Position numbers and translations under genes: made by a program | The notes under the pieces: model-generated | What the model was told of the DNA's origin: nothing | Databases searched by the model: none | Seen by the model: the letters and a program-made list of their open reading frames with translations, nothing else | Part shown: positions 10,941 through 22,295 of the stretch, in pieces | How the letters are laid out: each line of letters starts with the position of its first letter | Numbering within the stretch: the first letter of the stretch is position 1 | Source of the DNA: Annona cherimola | Taxonomy: Eukaryota > Streptophyta > Magnoliopsida > Magnoliales > Annonaceae | Assembly (NCBI GenBank): GCA_030490835.1 | Contig: CM059971.1 | Span: 128,186,564-128,250,563, forward strand | DNA: 64,000 nt | Reading direction: 5' to 3'

Positions 10941-11504
10941 TTGATGAGCCGGCTTTGGTAATGCTTTCCAGCTGGACTGCAATATTATATATTTGCATGC
11001 ACATCAACGTGTCAAACGAGACGACTTAGCCTTCGATCACTAATTTCCACCTTCAATTCAAGCTGATTAATCCTCTTTTGAATTGGGATCAGCAGAGGGA
11101 AAAGAAGGGTTACGAGCTCCCTTGTTTCCATGATCTCTTTTATTTTTTTATTTTTTTTAAAAATCAACCTAAATTATCAATGACATTCATCCATGTGTAT
11201 GTGTCTATATGATGCCAACAACCACAGAATTTAAAACTTAATTTATTATATAATTTAATTTTTAATTTTAATAGTTGCAGATTCACTGCCAACCCGTGTT
11301 CATTTTTCAAAAACGTATAAATTTTCAATCGAAATGATTCTTGAGCTATAAACAAATACCTGTTAATAAAAGTAATTGATGCAGCTCAAGTTTCTTTCCC
11401 TCTCCTTCTCATTTCCTCTTTTCCCATGGTAATATTAATCTGGTTTGAAACTTAATCAAAATGATTTTTATAGATTTAGTTTAAGAATGAGTTTGTATTT
11501 GAAG

Positions 11505-11792
11505 GGGGTGTTTGGCAATGACAAAAACTTTTCACCTAAAACTTTTCAATCTAAAACTTTTCATTCTCTACAACTTTTCTATTTTTTAATTATTTTTTTA
11601 CATCTTCCAACACAAACCACCCTACTTTTCAATCATTTCTACACAATTACCTATACAACTAACCTATCTATTTTAACTTTATCCTCTTTACTCCTCATCA
11701 TTACCCCTATCATATCACATCATTTGACAACTTTTATTTTTCAAAACTTTTCACCAAAAGTTTTATTCATTCCCAAACACACCCGAAATATA
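11505..11792 (+). mobile_element. E-family MITE (hAT-like ends), copy E1
   Basis: About 288 bp bounded by GGGTGTTTGG and CCAAACACACCC. It is strongly polarised (ctacaactttt, ttcaatcatttctacacaa, tcatatcacatcatttgaca) with no coding capacity. Terminal inverted repeats of this TGTTTGG kind are typical of hAT- or PIF-related plant MITEs. I did not find an unambiguous target duplication. Confidence 0.72.
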
Positions 11793-12341
11793 AAAATTTT
11801 ATAAATAAAGTTAAAGTTGAGAAGCCAATGAAGCCTTAGTGGTCTTTGATTCGACTCCCAGCATCCGCATACGCTTTAGTAGTGATATTTATTCTCTTTA
11901 AGTTTTGTAAAAGCAAATTTGTAAGAATTAATTAAGCAATATGAATTTAGATATGATATAACATGTAAATGAATAGGGAAAAAAAAAAAAAAAAAAAGAG
12001 AGTCAAAAGAACACCATTCGACACGGGCAAGCTGACAGGGATAGACGTGGACGTCCCACCCTTAAAAGTGACGACATTGCTTTGCTCTTGCTCCGCTGCT
12101 TAAGTTATTACCCAGTTCAGTTGGGTAAATGAAGACGAAGGCGCTCTTAAATTCTAATCCATCCCACCTGTCGCTCACCTCTAATCAGCGCTAGGTTAGG
12201 TTGCGATGGGGTGATTACGAGGGAGATGATCATCTTCTGGTTCCTACCCGAATCTGACCATCTGGGCAAATTTCTTGTCGCTGTCGAATATGTGGATGGA
12301 AGATCATGAGACTTGCCCAATGTATGTAACTAGTATTTTTA
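11793..12341. other. Intergenic with poly(A) tract
   Basis: A run of about 20 A at 11978-11997. No gene is supported. Confidence 0.4.
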
Positions 12342-12635
12342 AGGTGTGTTTGGTTAGGGGTAAAACTTTTGATGAAAAGTTTTTGAGGTAGAAGTTGTGA
12401 CATTGATAGAAAATGATGTGATATAATAGGAGTAATGATGAGAAATAAAGAGAATAAAGTTAAAATAGATAGATTAGTTGTATAGATAGTTGTGTAGAAA
12501 TAATTGAAAAGTAGGGTTGTTTGTATAGAAAAATGTGAAAAAATAATTAAAAATAGAGTAATTATGAAGAGTGAAAAGTTTTAAATTGAAAAGTTTTGGT
12601 TGACATGTTTATATCCCAAACAAATACACCCTTAA
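12342..12635 (-). mobile_element. E-family MITE, copy E2
   Basis: Reverse copy with terminal AAGGTGTGTTTGG and CAAACAAATACACCCTT, both arms intact. It lies about 530 bp upstream of the TBL start codon. Confidence 0.74.
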
Positions 12636-12910
12636 AGAAGCAAATTCACGTTGGGCACTGATGCACGTGGCTTTTGTGGTTCCGGACTAATCTATACCCA
12701 TACGTATGAAAGAATATCGGATCAAATGCTTCCTCCATTCATTAATATCAACGTTACCCAATAATAATTATTGATTAATTATTGCATATCAATTATCAAG
12801 TTGGATAAAAAACAAAAGAGGGAATCAATCGATCTCTCGGCAACGCGCATGTATTGGCGAGACGAGGGAGAGGCGAGCGAGGCAGAAGAGACCTGAAGAA
12901 GTCGCAGAGA

Positions 12911-13169
12911 AATTACTCTCTCTCTCTCTCTCTCCCAGGGAAAAAAAAAAAAAAAAAATCTTTATTTATTTTCATTGATGTTGGTGCTGCAAATGCAACC
13001 AATACTACCCATCTTCCATCACAAAAAAATACTACCCCTCTCCTTAGCACGCGGCCTTGTGTCATCTGGACGTGGCTGGTCGCACTTCACACCTGCTTGA
13101 TTGCCTTTCTCCATCTTCATCCCTCTTCTCGCATCTTGTTTCCGGAGAGAGAGAGAGAGAGAGAGAGAG
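12911..13169 (+). promoter_or_regulatory. TBL 5' leader region with CT and GA microsatellites
   Basis: A (CT)n tract (about 12915-12935), an A run (about 12940-12958) and a (GA)n tract that runs right into the start codon (13146-13170). CT/GA tracts in leaders are common in plant genes. The GA array makes the upstream in-frame extension beginning at 13101 (RERERERE) an unlikely N-terminus. Confidence 0.55.
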
Positions 13170-16100
13170 ATGGTGAAGGAACCCCGTATTGACTTTAATA
13201 CATTGTTACACCTCAAGCACGGCCACATCCTCGTTAAACTAGCTGTTTCTGTTCTTCTCGTCGGCCTCTCTTTTCGCCTCTTCTTCTCCCAGTCCTTTAG
13301 TTTTTCTCCGGTTTCCAACAGCCCTCCTATGCGTGTTGCCCAGACGCCGCTTCCTGCCGACGCCTTACCGGCCAAAGACCGTCAACAACCTCCCAATGGT
13401 GCGTACTTAGTTTCATAGATTCCCGACTTGCGACTTCTAACAAATCCACGACAAGATAACCAAGTTGGGCTTTTTTCTTCTTATTTGGGGAGAAATTGGC
13501 TGACCGACTTCTCTCCTCTTCTCCTGGGTTCCTCAGACAGGGTTGTTGGTGTTTCGTTGAAATTTTGCATTTTTTTTTTTTTTTTAAATTTATGAAAGTG
13601 CATAGAACACAAAACAATGGGAAAAAGAACACGCACCCACGTGTTTTGGGCTTTTTGATTCCTGCTTGTAGCATTTGTTTGAGTTCTGAACAATCTGTTG
13701 CGACAGGTAATGGGGAGAAATGCGACATTTTCAAGGGAGATTGGGTCCCCAACGCATCTGGGCCGATTTACGACAATGAGAGCTGCCCAATTGTTGAAGG
13801 CCACCAGAATTGCATGAAGAACGGGCGTCCTGATTCTGGGTATCTTTACTGGAGGTGGAAGCCGAGGGATTGTGAACTGCCTCGATTTGATCCTCTCACA
13901 TTTCTTGAGGCCATGAGGAATAAGCACTGGGCGTTCGTTGGCGATTCAATCTCCCGCAACCATGTACAATCTCTTCTTTGTATGCTCTCAAAGGTACATT
14001 TCTTCCTCCTTAAATTTTACTCTTCTCCATGCCAACTCTGCCGTTGCTGCTCTGCATTCGCAACATCTTCTTCATTCATGGTGAATCGATTCAGCTGGAA
14101 GGAGATGGCCTCTCTAGGGTTTTTAACTTTTTTCTTTTCTAGTGAATAAGTATGAAGCTAAGGTCCCATCAGATAGGCGTGATTTCCTGGCATCGTGTTT
14201 TCCTATCAGATTTACCGCGCTTGTCTTAACACTGGCTGCATCTGCACATAATTTGAGCTTCAATATGGTAATTAGGTTGGGTGGAGTCTGTCGAAAATCT
14301 ATTTGTTGAAAGAAATTTGCCATTATAAACTTCCTTTCCTATTCTCGTCTTTGAAGATAAGATGTATTTTACCATGAAAATTGACGGCTTCAGATCGTAC
14401 TCTGAAGACGGTCAATCGCATGCTCCCCTTTGTAATTTTCTTTTACTCACCATATCATGCATTAGGCATCTTTCTATTTTTGTGCACTAAATTTGTGCTA
14501 CGATATGGTTATTAAGCCTTCCTCTTTCCTGCATTCCTCTTCTTCTCTTGGAAGATGAAATGGATTTTGCCATCGGAATTGGTGGCTTGAGATTGTACTC
14601 AGTAAACAGTCAATCGCATGATCCCCTTGTATTTCTTATTACACAAGCTGGGAAATATTGTTAGTTATGTCTTAAACTGCCAAATCACAGAAGGGGGCGC
14701 ATTAGGCGTCTTTTCTAGTTTTGAGCCCTGAAATTGAAGATCTAGGTCTACTTAGCATTGGGTGAACTTCTGGCCGTAATAAAATGGTAGATGCAGAAGA
14801 TTGGAGGGAGAAGGTAATTGTTGCCATAGCGCTTCTGAAAATACCACATTTTACTTCCATAGCTTTAGGGAAGAGAACTAGTCCCTTGCAGACAGTTTAC
14901 AATGCTTAAATCAATCCCTCACCACGTGCTATTCTGAGCAAGCTTAAGCCACATCAACAGTCATTTTTTTCTGTTTGGGCTACATTATCAACATTTTCCA
15001 CTGATTCATGGAAATTACCTTATTTACACCGGAATGATATTTTTAGGATATTTCAGCAGGACCCACCTAAAAAAAGTTCTATTGACCTACCAGCACTCTT
15101 GCTCGAACCTGTCCTCAGGACCACAACCTCATTCTATTTTAGGAGAACCTTTAAGTTTATGAATTATTCAAAGTCTTGCTTCTAAAAGAACTTGAGAGTT
15201 CTATCAACCAATAGAGATTTGCCAACTATAGCCAAGTGGACGTGAGCTGAGCCGAGCCATGTCCTCTGGAAATCGCTGTTAGCATAGAAACCCAACTGGA
15301 TTGGTGCAGCCACTTTCCTTTACCAACCTGCTTGCCAATAATGGGGATGTGATGAAATCTCTGAGCTTGGCACTTTCTGCTGTGTCAGCCAAATCTGGAA
15401 CTACGTTGTTGTCAACCAAATCTTGATCTTTGTTTCGATGACTGGTCGAAATTGTTAGCCGCTTGCTTTGTGCACCGAGGAGTAACCTTATCTAGGTTGA
15501 GATTCCCATGAATTTGAATGGCCTTTATAGGATTCTACTACAAACTTCACTCCTTTGAGCCTCTCTTCTGGATTTTATGCTACTTTTGCTTATTAAAGTC
15601 CAATTTGAAATTCAGTTTCTCATAAATAAATTCAACGACCTGTTTTATGTTAGTCTTCAGAGATAGATTAAGAGATGAAGGGAGGAGAAGGTTTAGAAGG
15701 ACATGAGAAATAGATACGTGCAGCAGCTGAAATCATTAGGGCCCCCTTGGCGTGTAATGGGCCTATTTCACCTTTTCTTAGTGCCTAAAGCCTTTACATA
15801 ACCTTTTTTTAATACCATGAGCTGAAATTCCAAAAGTACCATTAGAAAAAGCAAAATTTGCTCAATTCTGCAGCAGCAGCAGATGCTGACTTCTCCTTGT
15901 AAACCAGCATAAGTTATAAAACTAGATATTCCGTATTCATTTTCCTCTTAATCCAAACTTTTTCCCTTTCTTCATTTTAGCTTGGATATTCAATAACAGT
16001 TCATCTTACTCCTAATTCTGCCATAAAAATTAAATAATGGACCCCTGTCTTTATTTATCACATTGTATGGAAAGATTTTTTCATTACTACTAATGCACAT

Positions 16101-17188
16101 AGAAAAATGGACTGCCATTATCTGGACTTTTATTGCTTGTACACTCTTGTTCAATCTACTATAATGATATCAAAATGCTTATTTGGAGAGGAAATAGGGA
16201 GGAGTAATTTTTAAATGAGGCTCTAATTCTGCATCCAGCATTCATGTGCTTTACAGTTGATGGACATGGAGATGGGTGTGCGAATTCACAGACTAACTAT
16301 TTAAAGTCCAGAACCCCAAAAATGCATTCCTCTAAAGGGCTTTCTGTCTGCAGAATATTGGAAGTCAAGGTTCTGGTAGTCTAAATTACTAATTCTGCCT
16401 GTTGTGTACTTTAGGTGACCGAAGTTGTTGAGGTGTACCATGACGAGGAATACAGATCCAAAAGATGGCAATTCCCTTCGTACAATTTCACTCTCTCTGT
16501 AGTTTGGTCCCCTTTCTTGATAAAGGCAGCCATCTTTGAAGACATGAATGGTGTGTCTTCATCTGAGATTCAGCTTTATCTTGACATCCTTGAAGAAACA
16601 TGGACTAAGCAATATGAGAATTTTGACATCATGGTTATCTCTGGTGGGAAATGGTTCCTGAAGACAGCAATCTACTGGGAGAATGACACAGTTGCCGGAT
16701 GCCACTACTGCCTTGGGAAGAATTTGGCAGAAGTTGGATTTGAGTACGCTTACCGGAAGGCCATTCAGTTGGTGTTCAACTTTGTGACTAGATCGGAGCA
16801 CAAGGCCTTGATTATGTTCCGGGCAGTAACACCGGATCACTTTGAGAATGGGGAGTGGTTTAGCGGAGGAACGTGCAATAGAACAGTCCCATTTAGAGAG
16901 GGAGAGATTGATTTAAGTGACGTGGATAGAGTGATGAGAGAGATTGAGTTGGAGGAATTTGAGAAGGCAGAAATTGCAGGGCAAGAGAAAGGATTGAAAA
17001 TGATGCTGCTGGATACGACCCAACTTTCATTGATGAGGCCCGATGGGCATCCGGGTCCATACAGGCAGTTCCATCCATTTGATAAGGATAAAAATGCCGA
17101 AGTTCAGAACGATTGTTTGCATTGGTGCTTGCCTGGGCCTATAGACAATTGGAATGATCTAGTGATGGAGATGGTGCTAAACGGCTGA
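13170..17188 (+). CDS. TRICHOME BIREFRINGENCE-LIKE (TBL) polysaccharide O-acetyltransferase
   Basis: Three exons: 13170-13398, 13707-13993 and 16415-17188, giving 429 residues; introns GTGCGT..ACAG and GTACAT..TTAG. Residues about 18-40 form one hydrophobic N-terminal segment, as in type II Golgi membrane proteins. The TBL domain starts at CDIFKGDWV (82-90). The GDS motif is G155-D156-S157 (AFVGDSISRNH), and the DxxH motif is D405-C-L-H408 (NDCLHWCLPGP); these supply the esterase-type catalytic residues of the family. WRW.P..CELPRFDP is also present. TBL proteins transfer acetyl groups onto cell-wall polysaccharides (xylan, xyloglucan, mannan, pectin) in the Golgi. The FSGGTCNRTVPFREGE segment suggests the TBL19-27 side of the family, but the acceptor cannot be read from sequence. 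Confidence 0.93.
14235..14740 (+). repeat. Diverged tandem duplication inside TBL intron 2
   Basis: Two units of about 240 bp follow each other. Shared landmarks are atatggtwattaag/gg, gaagat.a.atg.attt.cca, ggctt.agat.gtactc, ggtcaatcgcatg/cagtcaatcgcatg and gcattaggcatctttct/gcattaggcgtcttttct. The spacing, about 14389 versus 14588 and 14460 versus 14699, shows indels between the units. Confidence 0.65.
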
Positions 17189-17637
17189 TAGCTTTGTTGG
17201 TTGGTTGGCTGGCGTTAGAACCCAATTTTTATCCGTCCGGTTTGTTGCTGTTGATACAGCGGGAGGGGAATGGCATAATATTGGCATTGGCATTGGCATT
17301 GGCATTGGCTGTGGCGGGCGGAGGTGTGCTGCTGGCTGCTGTTGGCTGTAAGTAACTTACAGCCATCAGACCCAAGAGAAGGTAACTTTCGGTATTCCTT
17401 GGCCGACTGTACGTGTTGGAAGATGTGGTTGCTGTTGGCAATTTTGGTTTTGGTCTTGGTCTTGGTCTTGGGGAGGAGATGTCAGCATCAGAACTTGTAA
17501 TCGGTTTTTGGGAAGCGTGTAAAGTGTTTTGGACGGTGGACCAAAAGAATGGCTTTCTTTGAGTACTAAGCATTTCCAAAATCAATGGTGTACGCGTGAA
17601 ATAAATATCGGTCATTGTACTTTACCACATGTTCTTT
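17189..17637 (+). repeat. TBL 3' flank with hexamer minisatellites
   Basis: About 17280-17310 is a run of ggcatt hexamers and 17445-17475 a run of ggtctt hexamers. The first abuts a gctg-rich stretch. This is probably 3' UTR or close downstream DNA. Reverse frames here (poly Asn-Ala, poly Pro-Arg) come from the repeats. Confidence 0.55.
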
Positions 17638-17654
17638 AAGTATTACACATTTCC

Positions 17655-17918
17655 TGCGTCGCGTGCGGGTTCGAATCCCGGATGGAATTTTTGGCCCAAA
17701 AAAAAAAAAAAAATGTGGGAGCATGTAGTCTCCTGGGTGGAGGGGGTGTGAGAGCAAGTAGTCTCTCGGTGGCCTGTTGGAAGCTGTTTTCCAGATTCTT
17801 TCATGGAGCTGTGTCTCCAGATTTCTTTGGGATGTTATGTGTGTTCCCAGTAAGAATGTCTCAGAGTATGAAATGTGTTGAGATATATGTAATTACATGC
17901 CAATCAAAAAAAAAAAAA
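17655..17918 (+). mobile_element. SINE-like retroposon with poly(A) tail and target-site duplication
   Basis: The 264-bp insert contains an RNA polymerase III B-box-like GGTTCGAATCC at 17668-17678, an internal A run (about 17698-17713) and a terminal run of about 15 A. It is bounded by aagtattacacatttcc (17638-17654) and aagtattacaaatttcc (17919-17935), a 17-bp duplication with one mismatch. The A box is missing, so the tRNA-derived head is 5'-truncated. The internal A run suggests a composite structure. Confidence 0.74.
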
Positions 17919-17935
17919 AAGTATTACAAATTTCC

Positions 17936-19464
17936 AAAACCAATGTGAAATAAATCGGCCAATTGATTTATTTGTCAAAAAAATAGTGTCGAGCGAGCGA
18001 GCGAGCGTGCGTGCGTGTGCAAATGGGTTGGTTTGGATCGTTTCAGATGCTCTATCCATTTGAGATCTCGAATTACGCATGGAACGAACCCGCTACGACG
18101 TCAGAGGTGAAGGGTGAGCATTCCTCCATCAGCTTTCAGCACCCCTTTCATTTTAGTTCTACGAAATTTAATTCTATGCTGATTTATCTTATAAATCCAA
18201 CCTATTAATATGGACCGTGGTAGACGAAAAATAATATCAATACATATTATTAGCCGTATGTATGGGTAGACTATAACAAATGTGAGGAGGACCACAATGG
18301 AAAAAGTAAACTTAAAATCAAACAAGTTGAAACTGGCAACATGTTATGAAATTTAATGGATTTAGAATATATGAAATCTAGTTTTAAAAATTTGAATATA
18401 TGAAATACAATTTTAATAATAATGAATACTTAGTTGAAGTCAACTAAGATTTTGGACAAAGTAATAGTAAGAAACTTGAATGTCATGTAAATGAGATGAG
18501 ATTTCTTATTCTTATGACAATTTTTAATTTTCAGTACAATTTTTCATTTTTGAATATAATTTCTACATTTGCAATACAAGCGACTACATTATCATCCCAT
18601 TTCTCCAATTTACGCCACTTGTATGTAGTCGAACGTCCTTCAATATTTAGGATCAATGATTTGAGAAAATGGAGAAATTTAAAAAAGATATATATATATA
18701 TATTTAAAAAAGTTGAAAGAAACTATCGAGCTTCAATTAAATTAAAAGGAATATCTTATAAGACAACCAATTGGAAAAGTGAGGTGACATGAGATAGAAT
18801 GTTGGCAATGAAGAACTACTTTTACCTGGAATAAGTATTGCAAAAAAGAGTACTAAAGTGGATGAGTGATAAAAGATAAATGAAATGATATTTTACTAAG
18901 AAAAATAGAGAAGGAAGTTTGGGTATATTAAACATGGGCTTGAAAGGGTGTAGGCCAATAAAGTTTATGCAAATAAAAGGTAGTATGAGAATAATAGAAA
19001 ATCGTAAGAAAGTGAATAGAAATAATTAAATAAGACATAAAGATATGAAATAATAGTGAAAACATGGGGATCGTTGCAAATATACTCACTTAGTTTGACC
19101 ATAATTGTAAATATACTTATTTAATTTTCAAAATTGCAAATATACTTATTCAGTTTTCAAAATTGCAAACTATATGCTTATACTTACAATTCTGAAAACT
19201 ACATAAGTGTCTTTGCAATTATATTTAAATTTATAAATATATTTGCAAATTATCCTTTTTAAATTATCTTCTGAATTTAAAATAAACCACAGTTATGAGT
19301 TAAAGTAAATTTTAGGATATAACTTGAGTAAAGTATCTATAGGTATCTACTGAACTTATCTTAATTCACATAGGATAAAGTACGAAAAATTGGCCAATCT
19401 TTGACCCTAATTTCAAACATACATCTTACATTTTTAAAATACTAAATATACCCGCCACATTTGA
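17936..19464. other. Intergenic with short tetranucleotide repeat
   Basis: A gagc/gtgc repeat at about 17990-18018. The rest is AT-rich. 19110-19215 holds short repeated phrases (aaatatacttatt, ttttcaaaattgcaaa). No gene is supported. Confidence 0.4.
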
Positions 19465-19608
19465 ATTAAAATGGATAAGTCAATTGTATGAATAATTATG
19501 TAGAAATAAAATATGATTATTGTATAAAAATGTGAATAAATAATTAAAAATTAAGTAATTATGAAGAGTAAAAAGTTTTATATTGATTTTACGCAAAACG
19601 CACCCAAA
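19465..19608 (-). mobile_element. E-family MITE fragment
   Basis: Contains ggataagtcaattgtatg, aatatgtgaataaataatta-like and tatgaagagtaaaaagtttt blocks of the E family and ends in aaaacgcaccc. The other arm is absent. Confidence 0.55.
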
Positions 19609-20944
19609 AGAATTAATTTAGATGGGTGTGAGTATGGTTAGTTAACTCTCGGTCTCCACAGGTGTAGGCTCCGAACGAGTAGGCGTGCAAGTTGCACGTT
19701 TGGAGTGCCGTCTTTTCATGTGTGTTGTGAGATATTAAGTTTAGATTGATTTTGTTCCTTGCACGCACGCTTAAACAGTTAAACCACATGTTTCTCGCCG
19801 ATGGATTGATGAATCGATTGCCATATCCCAATTTGCTTCAATTTCGTCTTCTTCCTCATCATTATCGCTAATTTCAACATCCGAATCAATCCTCCTCATT
19901 TTTCTCCATCAGATCATCGTACAGTTACTACGTGGCTCCAGCTATCCAGACCGTCTACTTGATAGAAGATTTTTTTTTTTTTTTTCCGGAAGAAAAATAG
20001 TTACGATCTTTATAACCTGTCATTATTCGCATGAAATTTACATTGTGACTGAAAAATCAGTTACAACTGAGAACTGCTTTTGTCTGATTAGCGCTGATCG
20101 GGAAAGCCGTGATTGTTGCTTGGTGGGGCTTTTCTCCCTTTACTGTTGTTGGGTTTTTTTTTTTTTTTTTTTGGCTTAATTTGTAATATCTGAAATTAGT
20201 TCTAATATATATTCAATAAAAAATATAATGTATAGATTTTATTTGTATAAAAAGTAAGTATTATTATTATTATTATTAAAAGCAAAATATATGCATAGAA
20301 TGGTTTAAATTTTATTCCTAAATGCTTATTATAACTAATTATCTACATATATATATCCAATACATTTAATTTTCATATAAAAATTTTAATATAAAAACAA
20401 TGGTTCATAGACGGTTTGAATTTTTCATTACACATCCCAAAAAGCTACTTTTTAAAAGTACTCTATTGAAGGGAAAGAGCACGTTACTCTTTACAATTTG
20501 GTTGCCATTACACGCTCATGTCATTCTTCCATCTGAAGCCAATTCCCATATCCTATTATGTACATTATGAACTCTTAAGGCACGCAATGGACGTCATTCC
20601 TTTACTGCTCTGGCGTACTATTACGCTTCATGCGCTGGCTCAAAGTAAACACTTCGCATAAACTCAACTTAGACGGCTTATATTGAAGATCCAAGCTGCG
20701 AGAAAGGTGAGAGCGGAGGCACCACCTTCGATCAACAGTCCAAGATGGGGGTTAATGGTCGCGATCAATCCCTTAACCTACCCATCCAATCCGCTTAATC
20801 TTTTAGTTAAACAAATGGATTAGGATTGAGCATTTATAGTAACCCGTTTATAACTTGTTAGGAAAGAGTATATATATTTTCTAAATCCTTATACTCTATT
20901 TCCCTCGTTTCCATTTTCTATTATCTATTAGTTTGTGATTTCAT
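19609..20944. other. Intergenic, no gene recognised
   Basis: Poly(T) runs occur at about 19970-19985 and 20153-20172, and a (TTA)n run at about 20259-20277. No coding region is supported. Confidence 0.4.
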
Positions 20945-21260
20945 ACACCTGGATGCACTTTGCTTCAATGCACCCGAGTGCAAATATTTATTTTTTTATT
21001 TTTTTGAATTTTTTTACACATCTGTTAATCTGAATGTATTTAACATGTGTATTAATTTTTATCATTTTGGATATTTTTAAAATTAGTGGTGTTTTTGTAA
21101 TTTAAAATTATTAAAAAGCCACTGATTGTAAAAAAATCTAAAAATCTCAAAAAATGATAAAAATTAATATGTATGTTAAATATACTTAGATTAACAACTA
21201 AGTAAAAAAATTTTAAATAAAAAAATAAATTAATGCACCCGGGTGCATTTAGGCATTACT
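20945..21260. repeat. F-family foldback element, copy F2
   Basis: Inverted repeat of about 315 bp. The left arm begins ttcaatgcacccgagtgcaa and the right arm ends aatgcacccgggtgcattta. Inner arms pair through ttaacatgtgtattaatttt and aaaattaatatgtatgttaa, and gccactgat/agtggtgt flank the centre. Each end carries a TGCACCCGGGTGCA-type palindrome. There is no coding capacity. Confidence 0.74.
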
Positions 21261-22295
21261 GTTATCTATTTCCTTCATTTTGATTTCTTATTTTTCTCCC
21301 TCTGTCTTCAATTCTATAGTGTTGTCCTTGCTCATATGTTGTAACATTATAACCGTAGTCTTTTGCAGCCACTTGTGAGTGTCATCGATAAGATTTTCTT
21401 CCTCTCACACTCTCTATCTCTCTCCTCATTCCTCCCCTGTCTCTCAGTCTCTTATCATTCTTCTCTGCATCTGTATTACTATTTCTTCCTTTCTGTCCCC
21501 TCTTCTTTTTTTATATTAGCGCGTTGAATATATCTCAATCTCCCAATAAAGATCTAGTCAGGCATAAATCAATTCATTTCATAAACAACACATTCAACTT
21601 TAAATATACACAAGTCGTTAACAACTTATGAACTTGTTTATTAATTATATCGTAAATAAGTTAGAGTTGAGATTTTTAATTAAAATAATAAACAGATAAT
21701 GATTAAGATTAGAATTAGTACATAAGTTATCCAACTCAATAAATTGACACCCGGAGTCCAAAAGCACTGACTTTCAAGGCCTGCCTTCCAATTTCCAAAA
21801 ATGGCTATGATAAGGAAAATGTTTTGTATTATACGAAATAAATAGGCAGTGCAGGTTGGCACGACCGCTCGAGTGAATCGAGTCAAAACTCAAAAGGGCA
21901 AATGACCATTGGCATATTAATTCGGACGGGTATTGCCGGGTCGGTCTAAGCATCACCCTGTTTCGGACTGCATCGTGGGAATACAAAAATGTAATTTTCC
22001 TGACACGGCCCACGCCCACTTTCGAAAGTCCAAAGTACTCCTCGAAACGTCCCGTCTTAAATGTCCAAATAGCAATCCTTTCATTTCATGTTATCGTATT
22101 ATCTTCCTGCTTTAAAAGATACTCTCGCAATATACTCTCCCTCCCAAGTCCCAACTATTTTTTGTCTCCGTCATTCCATTCTTGCACATTTTCGGTGCCT
22201 ACAAAGAACCACTTACTTTGGTTCGTTTCGTCGTTATACGTATTCCCTGCAACTTCATTTTCTCATCTTCCCTCTCTTCTCCCTCCCGTATATCG
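21261..22295 (+). other. Upstream region of the GABA transporter gene
   Basis: Pyrimidine-rich stretch at 21400-21500. 22130-22295 is a CT-rich probable leader. No convincing TATA box was identified. Confidence 0.4.

Noticed and set aside
13101..13169. Upstream in-frame extension of the TBL start
   Set aside because: It would add an RERERERE tract encoded by the GA microsatellite ahead of the usual membrane anchor. The ATG at 13170 is the natural start.
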